Positions 1 through 6,465 of a stretch of DNA of 13,317 nucleotides are shown in pieces. This DNA comes from Marinovum sp. (GTDB taxonomy: Bacteria; Pseudomonadota; Alphaproteobacteria; Rhodobacterales; Rhodobacteraceae). Every line of letters begins with the position of its first letter. Within the stretch, counting starts at the first letter, position 1. The notes under the pieces are model-generated. The model was not told where the DNA came from. It worked only from the letters and a program-made list of their open reading frames with translations, and did not search any database. Made by a program: the position numbers and the translations under genes. Location of the stretch: NCBI GenBank assembly GCA_002711145.1, contig PAHS01000020.1:31924-45240 (forward strand). Direction: 5' to 3'.

Positions 1-1712
1 GAAAAGGCAAAGAGGGGAAAGCAAACTCTGAAGTTATTAATAAACTTGTCGAGGCTGGTAATATTATTGCAAGAGGACGGTTGACACACAGCTATCCACA
101 TTCTTGGCGCTCAAAAGCACCAATAATTTTTAGAAATACTCCACAATGGTTCGCAGCTATCGATAAGAAGGTAGATGACAAATTTAATGAATATGGAGAT
201 ACAATTAGACAAAGAGCTCTGGCGTCCATCGATAAACTTGTTCAATGGACGCCAAAAAGTGGACGTAACAGACTTTATTCGATGATTGAGGGACGGCCAG
301 ACTGGGTTTTGTCAAGGCAGCGTGCTTGGGGGGTACCTCTTACTTGCTTTACTAAAAAAGGTGCACAACCTACTGATGCCGATTTTTTACTTCGGAATGA
401 AAACGTCAATAAACGTATTGTGGAGGCTTTTGAAAAAGAAGGCGCAGACGCTTGGTATGAAGATAATGCGAAAAAAAGATTTTTAGAGGGATTAGAAAAC
501 CCTGATGACTACAATCAAGTTTTTGATATTTTAGATGTTTGGTTCGATAGCGGGTCAACACATGCATTTGTACTCAGAGACAGAGATGATGGATCAGAGG
601 ACGGCTTTGCTGATCTTTATTTGGAAGGAACGGATCAACATAGAGGTTGGTTCCATTCTTCGATGCTCCAGTCATGTGGAACGAAAGGACGCGCTCCATA
701 CCACGGTGTTTTAACTCATGGATTTACTTTGGATGAAAAAGGCATGAAAATGTCGAAATCTATAGGAAATACGATAGCTCCAGAACAAGTGATAAAGCAG
801 TACGGAGCTGATATTCTCCGTTTGTGGGTTGCTCAATCTGACTACACTGCAGATTTACGAATTGGACCAGAAATTTTAAAGGGAGTAGCAGATAGCTATC
901 GAAGATTGAGAAACACAATGCGGTTTATGCTTGGCTCACTCTCTGATTACGATATATCTGATGAAACAAGTGCCGATGAAATGCCTGAACTAGAGCGTTG
1001 GATATTGCATAGACTTTCTGAGTTAGACGAGAAAGTAAGAAACGGATACAGCTCATACGATTTTCAGGGTGTTTTCCAAGCGATCTTTACATTTGCGACA
1101 GTAGATTTATCCTCCTTTTATTTTGATATCCGAAAAGACGTACTTTACTGTGATGGGAATACACCCGAGCGTAGATCATCACGAACCGTGTTAAATTTGC
1201 TTTTCCATCGCCTTTCAACATGGTTGGCACCTATTTTAGTATTTACGATGGAAGAGGTATGGCTTGAACGTAATCCGGACAAAGAAAGTTCGATTCATCT
1301 TCTGGACATCCCTGATACTCCATCTGAATGGCGAAACGATAAACTTGCAAAAAAGTGGGCAATCGTAAGAAGCTATAGAAGACTAGTTACCTCAGCCTTA
1401 GAATTACAGAGAGCCGATAAAGTAATCGGATCTAGTTTGGAAGCAGCTCCAATCATTCATATCACGGACAAAGATGCGCTTGAAATTCTAAAAACTGTGC
1501 CTTTTCAGGACATTTGTATAACATCAGACATAAAACTCACTGATACAAATCCCCCCAAAGGTGCCTACATATCGGACGAAATTATAGGTGCTGCCGTAAA
1601 TTTCAAAAAATCAGTTGGATCAAAATGTGAACGGTGCTGGAAAATTTTACCAGATGTCGGTACCTACAGACACCCAAGCACGTGCGAAAGATGTAGTTCA
1701 GCACTTCAATAA
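1..1712 (+). CDS. ileS: Isoleucyl-tRNA synthetase, 3' part (5' end outside window)
   Basis: Class Ia aminoacyl-tRNA synthetase that charges tRNA-Ile in the cytoplasm. The frame is open from the window edge (first full codon at base 3), giving 569 residues of a protein normally about 900-1000 long. The HIGH motif and most of the editing domain therefore lie upstream. Numbered from base 3, the fragment starts in the end of the CP1 editing domain (HSYPHSWRSKAPIIFR, about residue 29). It continues with the catalytic-core blocks VWFDSGSTH and EGTDQHRGWF, then KMSKS at 249-253 with SIGNTI following. An anticodon-binding helical domain comes next. The C-terminal zinc finger is complete, with Cys 542, 545, 561 and 564. 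A TTG at 81 is only an internal codon: coding similarity continues upstream of it. No lspA follows, although ileS-lspA is common in proteobacteria; the next gene is convergent tadA. No hairpin with a T-run is visible in the 46-bp gap. Identification is secure. Confidence 0.97.
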   Translation, partial: KGKEGKANSEVINKLVEAGNIIARGRLTHSYPHSWRSKAPIIFRNTPQWFAAIDKKVDDKFNEYGDTIRQRALASIDKLVQWTPKSGRNRLYSMIEGRPDWVLSRQRAWGVPLTCFTKKGAQPTDADFLLRNENVNKRIVEAFEKEGADAWYEDNAKKRFLEGLENPDDYNQVFDILDVWFDSGSTHAFVLRDRDDGSEDGFADLYLEGTDQHRGWFHSSMLQSCGTKGRAPYHGVLTHGFTLDEKGMKMSKSIGNTIAPEQVIKQYGADILRLWVAQSDYTADLRIGPEILKGVADSYRRLRNTMRFMLGSLSDYDISDETSADEMPELERWILHRLSELDEKVRNGYSSYDFQGVFQAIFTFATVDLSSFYFDIRKDVLYCDGNTPERRSSRTVLNLLFHRLSTWLAPILVFTMEEVWLERNPDKESSIHLLDIPDTPSEWRNDKLAKKWAIVRSYRRLVTSALELQRADKVIGSSLEAAPIIHITDKDALEILKTVPFQDICITSDIKLTDTNPPKGAYISDEIIGAAVNFKKSVGSKCERCWKILPDVGTYRHPSTCERCSSALQ

Positions 1713-1758
1713 TCTTTAGACGAGCCTAAATTACTGAGCTCTCTTTTACCTATGTTTT

Positions 1759-2238
1759 TTAGCTATTATACCGCCTTAGCCCACCAAAAAAGCTGGTCAT
1801 CATTTTGGCAACTTCATCTTCACAAATGCCAGGATATATTTCAGGTCGGTGATGTGTTTGGCTATGAGAAAAAATACATGCACCATTCTCGACGCCACCT
1901 GATTTTTTATCGCTAGCCCCATAGTACAAGCGGCGAATTCTAGAAGCCGCGATTAATGCGGCGCACATTGCGCAAGGTTCTAAAGTAACATACAAATCAC
2001 AATCACTTAATCTCTCATTTCCCATAATTCGGCAAGCCTCTCGAATTACTAATACTTCTGCATGAGCAGAGGGGTCCTTGAGTTCTCTAGTTCTATTTCC
2101 AGACTTTGCCAAAATATCACCGTTGGGAGCTAGCAATACTGCTCCAACTGGGATTTCTCCTGAAACGCGTGCCACTTCTGCCTGCTCAATGGCTAACTTC
2201 ATAAAATTTGTGAAGCCGTTATTTTTTAAAGAATTCAA
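1759..2238 (-). CDS. tadA: tRNA-specific adenosine deaminase TadA
   Basis: Deaminates adenosine 34 to inosine in the anticodon wobble position of tRNA-Arg(ACG). The 159-residue protein has the full cytidine/deoxycytidylate deaminase zinc site. His59 and the proton-shuttling Glu61 are in DPSAHAEV, and Cys89 and Cys92 are in LEPCAMC. GEIPVGAVL (27-35) precedes a conserved Asn48. The length matches the family (E. coli TadA is 167). The start is a TTG at 2238-2236, chosen because AGGAAG lies exactly six bases upstream. An in-frame ATG at 2202-2200 (residue 13) has no Shine-Dalgarno and would remove the front of helix 1, so it is the less likely alternative. The gene is convergent with ileS and divergent from the RluB-family gene 43 bp away, a neighbourhood often seen in alphaproteobacteria. 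No oddities in the catalytic residues. Confidence 0.95.
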   Translation of the reverse strand: MNSLKNNGFTNFMKLAIEQAEVARVSGEIPVGAVLLAPNGDILAKSGNRTRELKDPSAHAEVLVIREACRIMGNERLSDCDLYVTLEPCAMCAALIAASRIRRLYYGASDKKSGGVENGACIFSHSQTHHRPEIYPGICEDEVAKMMTSFFGGLRRYNS

Positions 2239-2281
2239 TTGGCACTTCCTAAATTATTATTAATAACATAAACACTCGTTA
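2239..2281. promoter_or_regulatory. Divergent tadA / RluB-family promoter region
   Basis: These 43 bp must carry at least the start signals of two divergent genes. On the plus strand a -35-like TTGGCA (2239-2244) and a weak -10-like TAACAT (2264-2269, 19-bp spacer) would start transcription only a few bases before the ATG at 2282. This is consistent with a near-leaderless message, since no Shine-Dalgarno precedes that ATG. The hexamers are poor matches; this is inference from position and composition. Confidence 0.3.
2245..2250 (-). promoter_or_regulatory. Shine-Dalgarno deciding the tadA TTG start
   Basis: Reads AGGAAG on the minus strand, six bases before TTG at 2238. It supports the rare start over the ATG at 2202, whose upstream bases (minus strand AACGGCTTCACAAATTTT) hold no purine-rich site. 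Confidence 0.6.
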
Positions 2282-3130
2282 ATGGAAGACCAAGCTAACA
2301 AAGGCGAACGTATCGCAAAAATAATTGCTAGAGCTGGCTTGGCAAGTAGAAGAGAGTCTGAGAAATTAATTCTTGATGGAAAAGTTAAGGTCAACGGTAA
2401 AACTATAAGTAGTCCGGCCCTTAATCTATCCAGGGACGACGTGGTAGAGGTCGATGGCAAATTATTATCACCACCTGAAAAAACACGTATTTGGATGTAC
2501 CATAAGCCTGTTGGCCTAATCTCTACTTCGAAAGATGAAAAAAATCGTCCAACTATTTTTGATAAACTCCCAGACGAAATGCCTAGAGTGTTATCAATCG
2601 GACGGCTAGATCTAAACTCTGAAGGACTATTACTGCTAACTAATGACGGAGAGCTAAAACGACGGCTTGAATTACCTTCAACTGGCTGGTTACGTAGTTA
2701 TCGTGTGAGAGTAAAAGGCAGATTAAATGAAAATATGCTTGAACCTTTGAGACGAGGTATTTCCGTAGATGGTACACAATTTAAACCAATGCAAGTTTCA
2801 TTTGACCGTCAAACAGGGGCAAACGCATGGCTAAGTATTGGACTCCGTGAGGGTAAAAATCGAGAAATCCGTAAAGCACTTAGTTTGCTGGGTCTATCCG
2901 TAAATCGGTTAATAAGAATAAGCTTTGGAGATTTTGAACTAGGCAAATTAAAAAAGGGTGAAATTGAAGAAGTGCGTTCAAGCATAGTAAACACTCTATT
3001 CAAAAAAGAGGTGGATAATCGTGAAATGAAAGAAAACCAGAAAGGAAATTTTGGTAGAAAAGGAACAAAAAATAAGGAAAAGGTTTCAATCACTCGTAAT
3101 GTTTCTAAGAACCGAAGGTTTAATCATTAA
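2282..3130 (+). CDS. rluB: RluB-family 23S rRNA pseudouridine synthase
   Basis: Isomerises a specific uridine in 23S rRNA to pseudouridine (RluB of E. coli acts at U2605; the exact position here is inferred). The 282-residue protein has the expected order. An S4 RNA-binding domain spans about 8-60 (RIAKIIARAGLASRRESE, then KVKVNGK). The RsuA/RluB catalytic domain follows, with MYHKPVGL at 72-79 and the catalytic Asp110 in GRLDLNSEGLLLLTNDG. A second conserved block, GLREGKNREIRK, lies near residue 195. From about 235 the protein runs into a Lys/Arg/Asn-rich tail of low complexity, a common and variable extension in alphaproteobacterial members. RluB, RluE and RluF are hard to separate by eye; the S4 domain argues against RluE, and RluB is the best fit. 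The ATG at 2282 is the only reasonable start: an in-frame TAA lies at 2264 and no Shine-Dalgarno is visible. No rsmD follows, although it is a frequent partner. Confidence 0.9.
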   Translation: MEDQANKGERIAKIIARAGLASRRESEKLILDGKVKVNGKTISSPALNLSRDDVVEVDGKLLSPPEKTRIWMYHKPVGLISTSKDEKNRPTIFDKLPDEMPRVLSIGRLDLNSEGLLLLTNDGELKRRLELPSTGWLRSYRVRVKGRLNENMLEPLRRGISVDGTQFKPMQVSFDRQTGANAWLSIGLREGKNREIRKALSLLGLSVNRLIRISFGDFELGKLKKGEIEEVRSSIVNTLFKKEVDNREMKENQKGNFGRKGTKNKEKVSITRNVSKNRRFNH

Positions 3131-3232
3131 TTAACGCACCAATACAAAGGGTCTCATCTGCAACATTTTTGATAGCTAGCGAAGGCTAATAGGAAAAAAT
3201 TATTTATTTTAAAAGTCAACATTGTTAATTAG
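3131..3232. other. Convergent intergenic gap, no clear terminator
   Basis: Gap between the 3' ends of the RluB-family gene and the helicase gene. It contains a short TAGC-GAAG-GCTA hairpin (about 3175-3188) and A/T runs, but no stem-loop directly followed by a T-run in either direction. I see no gene here. Confidence 0.4.
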
Positions 3233-4723
3233 TTACTTTAAATCTGAAGTGCTTAGAGAAACTTTCGGCTTCGACAATCGACTGCGTATAACCCAATATA
3301 GTTTTTCCTGCGCACGTGTAATGGCGACGTATGCAAGCCTCTTCCAAAGTGGCAAATCTGACTCAACCCTATTAGTCTGGGCTGCAGCATAGATGTCTGG
3401 TGCAAAGACTTGCACATTTTCCCACTGAGAACCTTGAGCTTTGTGAATTGTCACAGCAGAGCCATGCAGAAAAATAGCTCCCATTTTGGCTGCAAATGGA
3501 ATAAATGGCTGACCTTCATTCGGTAGTTCAATTTTTATTATTGACGCTGCCGAAAGTCTGGGAGATTCCGATCCAACCACAAAAAGTCTTGAGAAACCAG
3601 TCTTTTTACCAGGCCCTAGATAGATTACATTAGCCCCCTTGGTGAGACCCCTTGCTTCAAGGTCAATCCGTTTTTTTCTATGTTTTAGGGGTAATTCTAA
3701 GCCGTCGCAGATCAATGGTTCTCCCTCCAACAGTCTATCATTTGGAGCGTTATAGACAGCGCGGAAGGCATTTATTAACCTTATACGTGTAGCATTACGC
3801 CAAACCAAAACTGGACTTCTTGACATCAAATCTACATCCACCCTTTGAGCCCACACAATTCTATCATCTTCGGTTGAAATTTTTTTTATTAGCATCTCAA
3901 AATCTGTAAAATTTATTTCAGGATCTAACAAAACATTTGAAAGTTTTAAAATTGGGTTATCCGATTTTTGCCTGTGAATTTGTGATAATATTGATTTTTT
4001 GTCAGGGCTAAATTTATCAAAAACCATTTGTCCTGATTGACTTATTGGTGCGAGCTGGGCGGGGTCTCCAAATAATATTAAAGTTGAAAAAATCTCTTTT
4101 AAATCATTTAATTGGTCATCATCAAGCATCGATGACTCATCAATAAATCCGATGTCTAAAGGTTCCTCTCTCCTTTTCCATCCACTTATAAAATCAGATC
4201 CCTTTAAACCGGCTGCTGCAAGGGCTCCAGGAATAGACTTATTAGAACTATAAAACTCCCATGCCCGTTTCAATGAAATTTCTGATATACCCTCTATACT
4301 GGGCTTTTCATCCCGCTCGCCAATAAGCCACTCCACTATTTTTTCATAATCTGGGTCATACACAGGCGTATATAGAATTCGATGGATAGTGGTCGCAGGT
4401 ACACCTCTCATTCTCAATATATTTGCGGCCTTATTCGTAGGAGCTAAAACTGAGAGCGTACGTTTATTTTTATTTTTATTAACTTCAAAGTCACCAGATA
4501 TAATTTCAACACCGACTTTAAGCATTTTTTCAGTTATACTACTTAATAAAGCAGTTTTCCCAGAGCCTGCTCTTCCTATCAGTGCATGCACTGTTTTATT
4601 TTCAGCGATCTGGTTTGAGATTTTACCAGTAGTAAAATTTATTCCGGCCCGCTCCAAAATCATTGAGACAGTTTTAAAGGCTTGCTCTTGATCAAGCGAT
4701 AGTGGAATAGAGTTGCTGTCCAT
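3233..4723 (-). CDS. SF1B RecD/Dda-like DNA helicase (AAA family ATPase)
   Basis: Probable ATP-dependent 5'-3' DNA helicase of superfamily 1B, 496 residues. Seen in order: a Q-motif-like LSLDQEQAF (8-16); Walker A GRAGSGKT (50-57); motif Ia APTNKAA (94-100) followed by TIHR; Walker B FIDESSM (193-199); motif III GDPAQLAPI (219-227); the HRQ of motif IV (250-252); motif V TIHKAQGSQWE (425-435); and motif VI YVAITRAQEKLYW (465-477). This set matches RecD2/Dda-type enzymes rather than UvrD/Rep. No nuclease domain or N-terminal RecD2 helix-hairpin-helix region is present, and no recB or recC is adjacent, so it is probably a stand-alone helicase in repair or replication restart; the role is inferred. 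The ATG at 4723 puts the Q motif at the N-terminus as expected. It has no Shine-Dalgarno and sits one base from a perfect inverted repeat. Upstream ccrA is co-directional but 154 bp away, so separate transcription is likely. Confidence 0.85.
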   Translation of the reverse strand: MDSNSIPLSLDQEQAFKTVSMILERAGINFTTGKISNQIAENKTVHALIGRAGSGKTALLSSITEKMLKVGVEIISGDFEVNKNKNKRTLSVLAPTNKAANILRMRGVPATTIHRILYTPVYDPDYEKIVEWLIGERDEKPSIEGISEISLKRAWEFYSSNKSIPGALAAAGLKGSDFISGWKRREEPLDIGFIDESSMLDDDQLNDLKEIFSTLILFGDPAQLAPISQSGQMVFDKFSPDKKSILSQIHRQKSDNPILKLSNVLLDPEINFTDFEMLIKKISTEDDRIVWAQRVDVDLMSRSPVLVWRNATRIRLINAFRAVYNAPNDRLLEGEPLICDGLELPLKHRKKRIDLEARGLTKGANVIYLGPGKKTGFSRLFVVGSESPRLSAASIIKIELPNEGQPFIPFAAKMGAIFLHGSAVTIHKAQGSQWENVQVFAPDIYAAAQTNRVESDLPLWKRLAYVAITRAQEKLYWVIRSRLSKPKVSLSTSDLK

Positions 4724-4724
4724 G

Positions 4725-4750
4725 CAGCTAGCATATATTAATGCTAGCTG
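4725..4750. repeat. Perfect inverted repeat at the helicase start
   Basis: Arms CAGCTAGCAT (4725-4734) and ATGCTAGCTG (4741-4750) are exact reverse complements around a 6-base AT-rich centre, ATATTA. The repeat lies one base upstream of the helicase ATG. On the minus strand the centre reads TAATAT, a possible -10, which would put the transcription start inside the proximal arm. A two-fold-symmetric operator over a promoter is the simplest reading. An RNA hairpin masking the start codon is the alternative if transcription begins further upstream. Confidence 0.6.
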
Positions 4751-4796
4751 TTCACCAGCTAAACATGGTCAAATAAAGTAGCTATTAGATATTGAT

Positions 4797-4825
4797 AGCA
4801 AACCGTCCCAACATATGGGTTTGCT
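4797..4825 (-). repeat. Inverted repeat after ccrA, possible terminator
   Basis: Arms AGCAAACC (4797-4804) and GGTTTGCT (4818-4825) pair perfectly. The 13-base loop holds CCCA-like and TGGG-like segments that could extend the pairing. It lies about 50 bases past the ccrA stop on the minus strand. There is no T-run after the stem, so a canonical intrinsic terminator is doubtful; 3'-end protection or a regulator site is also possible. Confidence 0.35.
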
Positions 4826-4877
4826 GTAAAAATACGGCAATAACATTTACAAGTTACGTCGATCCAACGTGAATTAT

Positions 4878-6155
4878 TTATTTCAGTACTTCTTCAAACG
4901 TTGATAATCCTACCCGTGGACTTTGCACTAAAACAGCCATATTGCCTGGCTTGTGCTCATTCTTCATCATTTTGGTGTGAGCCTGTGGTATTTGATCCCA
5001 CGGAAGAACTTCTGACATACATGGATTAAGGCGACGTTCCACCATTAATCTATTTGCAGATGCTGCTTGCTTCAAATGAGCAAAGTGACTTCCCTGGATG
5101 CGCTTTTGATGCATCCACAGGTACCTCACATCAAACGTACAATTGTACCCAGTTGTGCCTGCACAGATCACTACCATTCCGCCTTTTTTGCAAACAAATG
5201 TCGAAACAGGAATGGTTGCTTCCCCGGGATGTTCAAAAACTATATCGACATTATTACCTTTGCCAGTAAATTCCCAGATAGCCTTACCAAATTTACGAAC
5301 TTCTTTAAACCAATCAGCATATTCTGGAGTATTTACGGTAGGCAGTTGCCCCCAACACGTAAAGTCATTTCTATTAATAACGCCTTTAGCTCCTAGCCCA
5401 AGGACAAAATCTCTCTTGCTCTCATCTGATATGACACCGATAGCATTTCCACCTGCCGCCTTAACCAGCTGAATAGCATAAGAACCAAGCCCACCAGATG
5501 CACCCCACACTAAAACATTTTGTCCTGGCTTTAATTCGTGTGGGTCATGTCCAAACAGCATTCTGTAAGCGGTTGCAAGAGTCAAAGTATAACAGGCACT
5601 CTCTTCCCAACTTAAATGACGAGGTCTTGGCAAAAGTTGTTGAGCTTGAACACTGGTAAATTGAGCAAAGGACCCATCTGGGGTTTCGTATCCCCATATA
5701 CGCTGACTTGTCGAGTACATTGGGTCTCCACCGTTACATTCTTCATCATCGCCATCGTCTTGATTACAATGGATGACTACCTCATCACCAACCTTCCAAT
5801 TTCGTACTTTATCACCTACTGCCCAAACAATGCCAGAGGCGTCTGACCCAGCAATGTGATAATCTGCTTTGTGGCCATCAAAAGGTGAAATGGGAACACC
5901 CAGACCTGCCCAAACACCGTTATAGTTAACACCGGCAGCCATTACCAATACCAATACTTCGTTACCCGAGGGTAATGGTGTGTCTACAATTTCTACTTGA
6001 AAGGCTTTCTCAGGTTCGCCATGTCTCTCTCTACGGATAGCCCATGCGTACATCTGCCTGGGCACATAGCCAAATGGTGGCATTTCGCCTAATTCGTACA
6101 AGTCTTTTTCCGGCGCATCGTAGGTTGGGTGTGCAACGTCAGCGTCTAAGGCCAT
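4878..6155 (-). CDS. ccrA: Crotonyl-CoA carboxylase/reductase
   Basis: Catalyses NADPH-dependent reductive carboxylation of crotonyl-CoA to (2S)-ethylmalonyl-CoA, the key step of the ethylmalonyl-CoA pathway. The 425-residue protein is a medium-chain dehydrogenase/reductase of the enoyl-CoA carboxylase type. KDLYELGEMPPFGYVP (17-32) is the typical N-terminus. AAGVNYNGVWAGLG (73-86) carries the Asn (about Asn79) that corresponds to a CO2-binding residue in characterised enzymes. CNQDDGDDEECNGGDP (130-145) is a family insertion. GYETPDGSFAQF (155-166) supplies the conserved Glu157. The Rossmann motif is VWGASGGLG (216-224), and GSHFAH (355-360) contains the conserved His357. Start: ATG at 6155 with GGAG six bases upstream. 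A TTG four codons earlier overlaps that site and is rejected. It is divergent from ecm, its pathway partner. These motifs separate it from simple crotonyl-CoA reductases or alcohol dehydrogenases. Confidence 0.97.
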   Translation of the reverse strand: MALDADVAHPTYDAPEKDLYELGEMPPFGYVPRQMYAWAIRRERHGEPEKAFQVEIVDTPLPSGNEVLVLVMAAGVNYNGVWAGLGVPISPFDGHKADYHIAGSDASGIVWAVGDKVRNWKVGDEVVIHCNQDDGDDEECNGGDPMYSTSQRIWGYETPDGSFAQFTSVQAQQLLPRPRHLSWEESACYTLTLATAYRMLFGHDPHELKPGQNVLVWGASGGLGSYAIQLVKAAGGNAIGVISDESKRDFVLGLGAKGVINRNDFTCWGQLPTVNTPEYADWFKEVRKFGKAIWEFTGKGNNVDIVFEHPGEATIPVSTFVCKKGGMVVICAGTTGYNCTFDVRYLWMHQKRIQGSHFAHLKQAASANRLMVERRLNPCMSEVLPWDQIPQAHTKMMKNEHKPGNMAVLVQSPRVGLSTFEEVLK

Positions 6156-6161
6156 CACTAT

Positions 6162-6165
6162 CTCC
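6162..6165 (-). promoter_or_regulatory. Shine-Dalgarno fixing the ccrA start at 6155
   Basis: Minus strand reads TTGGAGATAGTGATG. GGAG is spaced six bases from the ATG. The upstream in-frame TTG overlaps GGAG and has no ribosome-binding site of its own. Confidence 0.65.
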
Positions 6166-6184
6166 AAATTAATTTTTTTAATGA

Positions 6185-6198
6185 TTGCCGCAACGCAG
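6185..6198. repeat. 14-mer repeat, ccrA-side copy
   Basis: TTGCCGCAACGCAG, identical at 13 of 14 positions to the copy at 6371-6384. It lies 30 bp upstream of the ccrA ATG. The outer TGC-N6-GCA is dyad-symmetric, as expected for a dimeric regulator site. Confidence 0.5.
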
Positions 6199-6325
6199 AA
6201 TCATATGTCGCGAAAGCATTATTATTCTAAGCGAAAGATTGCAACTTTTTTTATATCTAATTGGTAATTTTATTGCTTCTCAATAAAGGTGCCAGATATT
6301 GGAAACTGCAAATTTCATAAATATG

Positions 6326-6349
6326 TGATAAGTATAAAAGCACTTATCA
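6326..6349. repeat. Inverted repeat with TTATCA boxes upstream of ecm
   Basis: Arms TGATAAGT (6326-6333) and ACTTATCA (6342-6349) are exact reverse complements with an 8-base spacer. A further direct copy of TTATCATTA follows at 6358-6366 (the first is at 6344-6352, 14 bp apart). A candidate operator cluster rather than a terminator: there is no gene ending here and no T-run after the stem. Confidence 0.45.
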
Positions 6350-6370
6350 TTAAAAAGTTATCATTACCCT

Positions 6371-6384
6371 TTGCCGCGACGCAG
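6371..6384. repeat. 14-mer repeat, ecm-side copy
   Basis: TTGCCGCGACGCAG, second copy of the 14-mer. It ends four bases before the candidate ecm -35 (6389), a position suited to an activator touching RNA polymerase. Its symmetric core is TGC-N2-CG-N2-GCA. It stands out as GC-rich in an AT-rich spacer. Confidence 0.5.
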
Positions 6385-6388
6385 CGAA

Positions 6389-6417
6389 TTGACTCAGACA
6401 TTATATTTCATTATCAC
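6389..6417 (+). promoter_or_regulatory. Candidate ecm promoter
   Basis: TTGACT (6389-6394, 5 of 6 to the -35 consensus), 17-bp spacer, TATCAC (6412-6417, 4 of 6 to the -10). It predicts a start near 6424 and a leader of about 40 bases ending in AAGGAG. A competing -10, TATATT at 6402-6407, would place the -35 on the end of the 14-mer repeat. Confidence 0.4.
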
Positions 6418-6465
6418 ACCTCTGTATCTAAGATTATTTCGCGAAGAATACTTAAGGAGTTTTAA

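Larger units (their letters stand above)
6156..6465. promoter_or_regulatory. Divergent ccrA / ecm regulatory region
   Basis: A 310-bp gene-free stretch holding the start signals of both ethylmalonyl-CoA pathway genes. It contains two near-identical 14-mers (6185-6198, 6371-6384), two TCGCGA palindromes (6208-6213, 6439-6444), four TTATCA/TGATAA boxes (6326-6331, 6344-6349, 6358-6363, 6411-6416), a candidate ecm promoter at 6389-6417 and a strong ecm Shine-Dalgarno AAGGAG at 6454-6459. No convincing -35/-10 pair was found for ccrA; a TAGAAT at 6229-6224 on the minus strand is the best -10 but lacks a -35. A poor or activator-dependent promoter is possible. Co-regulation of the two genes is inferred from this layout. 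Confidence 0.6.

Noticed and set aside
3175..3205. Terminator between the RluB-family gene and the helicase
   Set aside because: The hairpin has four base pairs, and the A/T runs are on the wrong side for either convergent gene.
3233..4723. Helicase as part of a phage-defence or mobile island
   Set aside because: No nuclease, methyltransferase, transposase or integrase nearby. Flanks are core genes and base composition looks the same as the neighbours.
5054..5472. Overlapping plus-strand open frames inside ccrA
   Set aside because: They are antisense to strongly conserved Ccr motifs, and several overlap one another in different frames.
6156..6167. TTG start four codons upstream for ccrA
   Set aside because: It overlaps the GGAG site serving the ATG at 6155 and has no ribosome site of its own.
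6411..6420. TTATCACACC as a DnaA box
   Set aside because: It lacks the TTATNCACA arrangement, and there is no cluster of DnaA boxes or other origin signature nearby.
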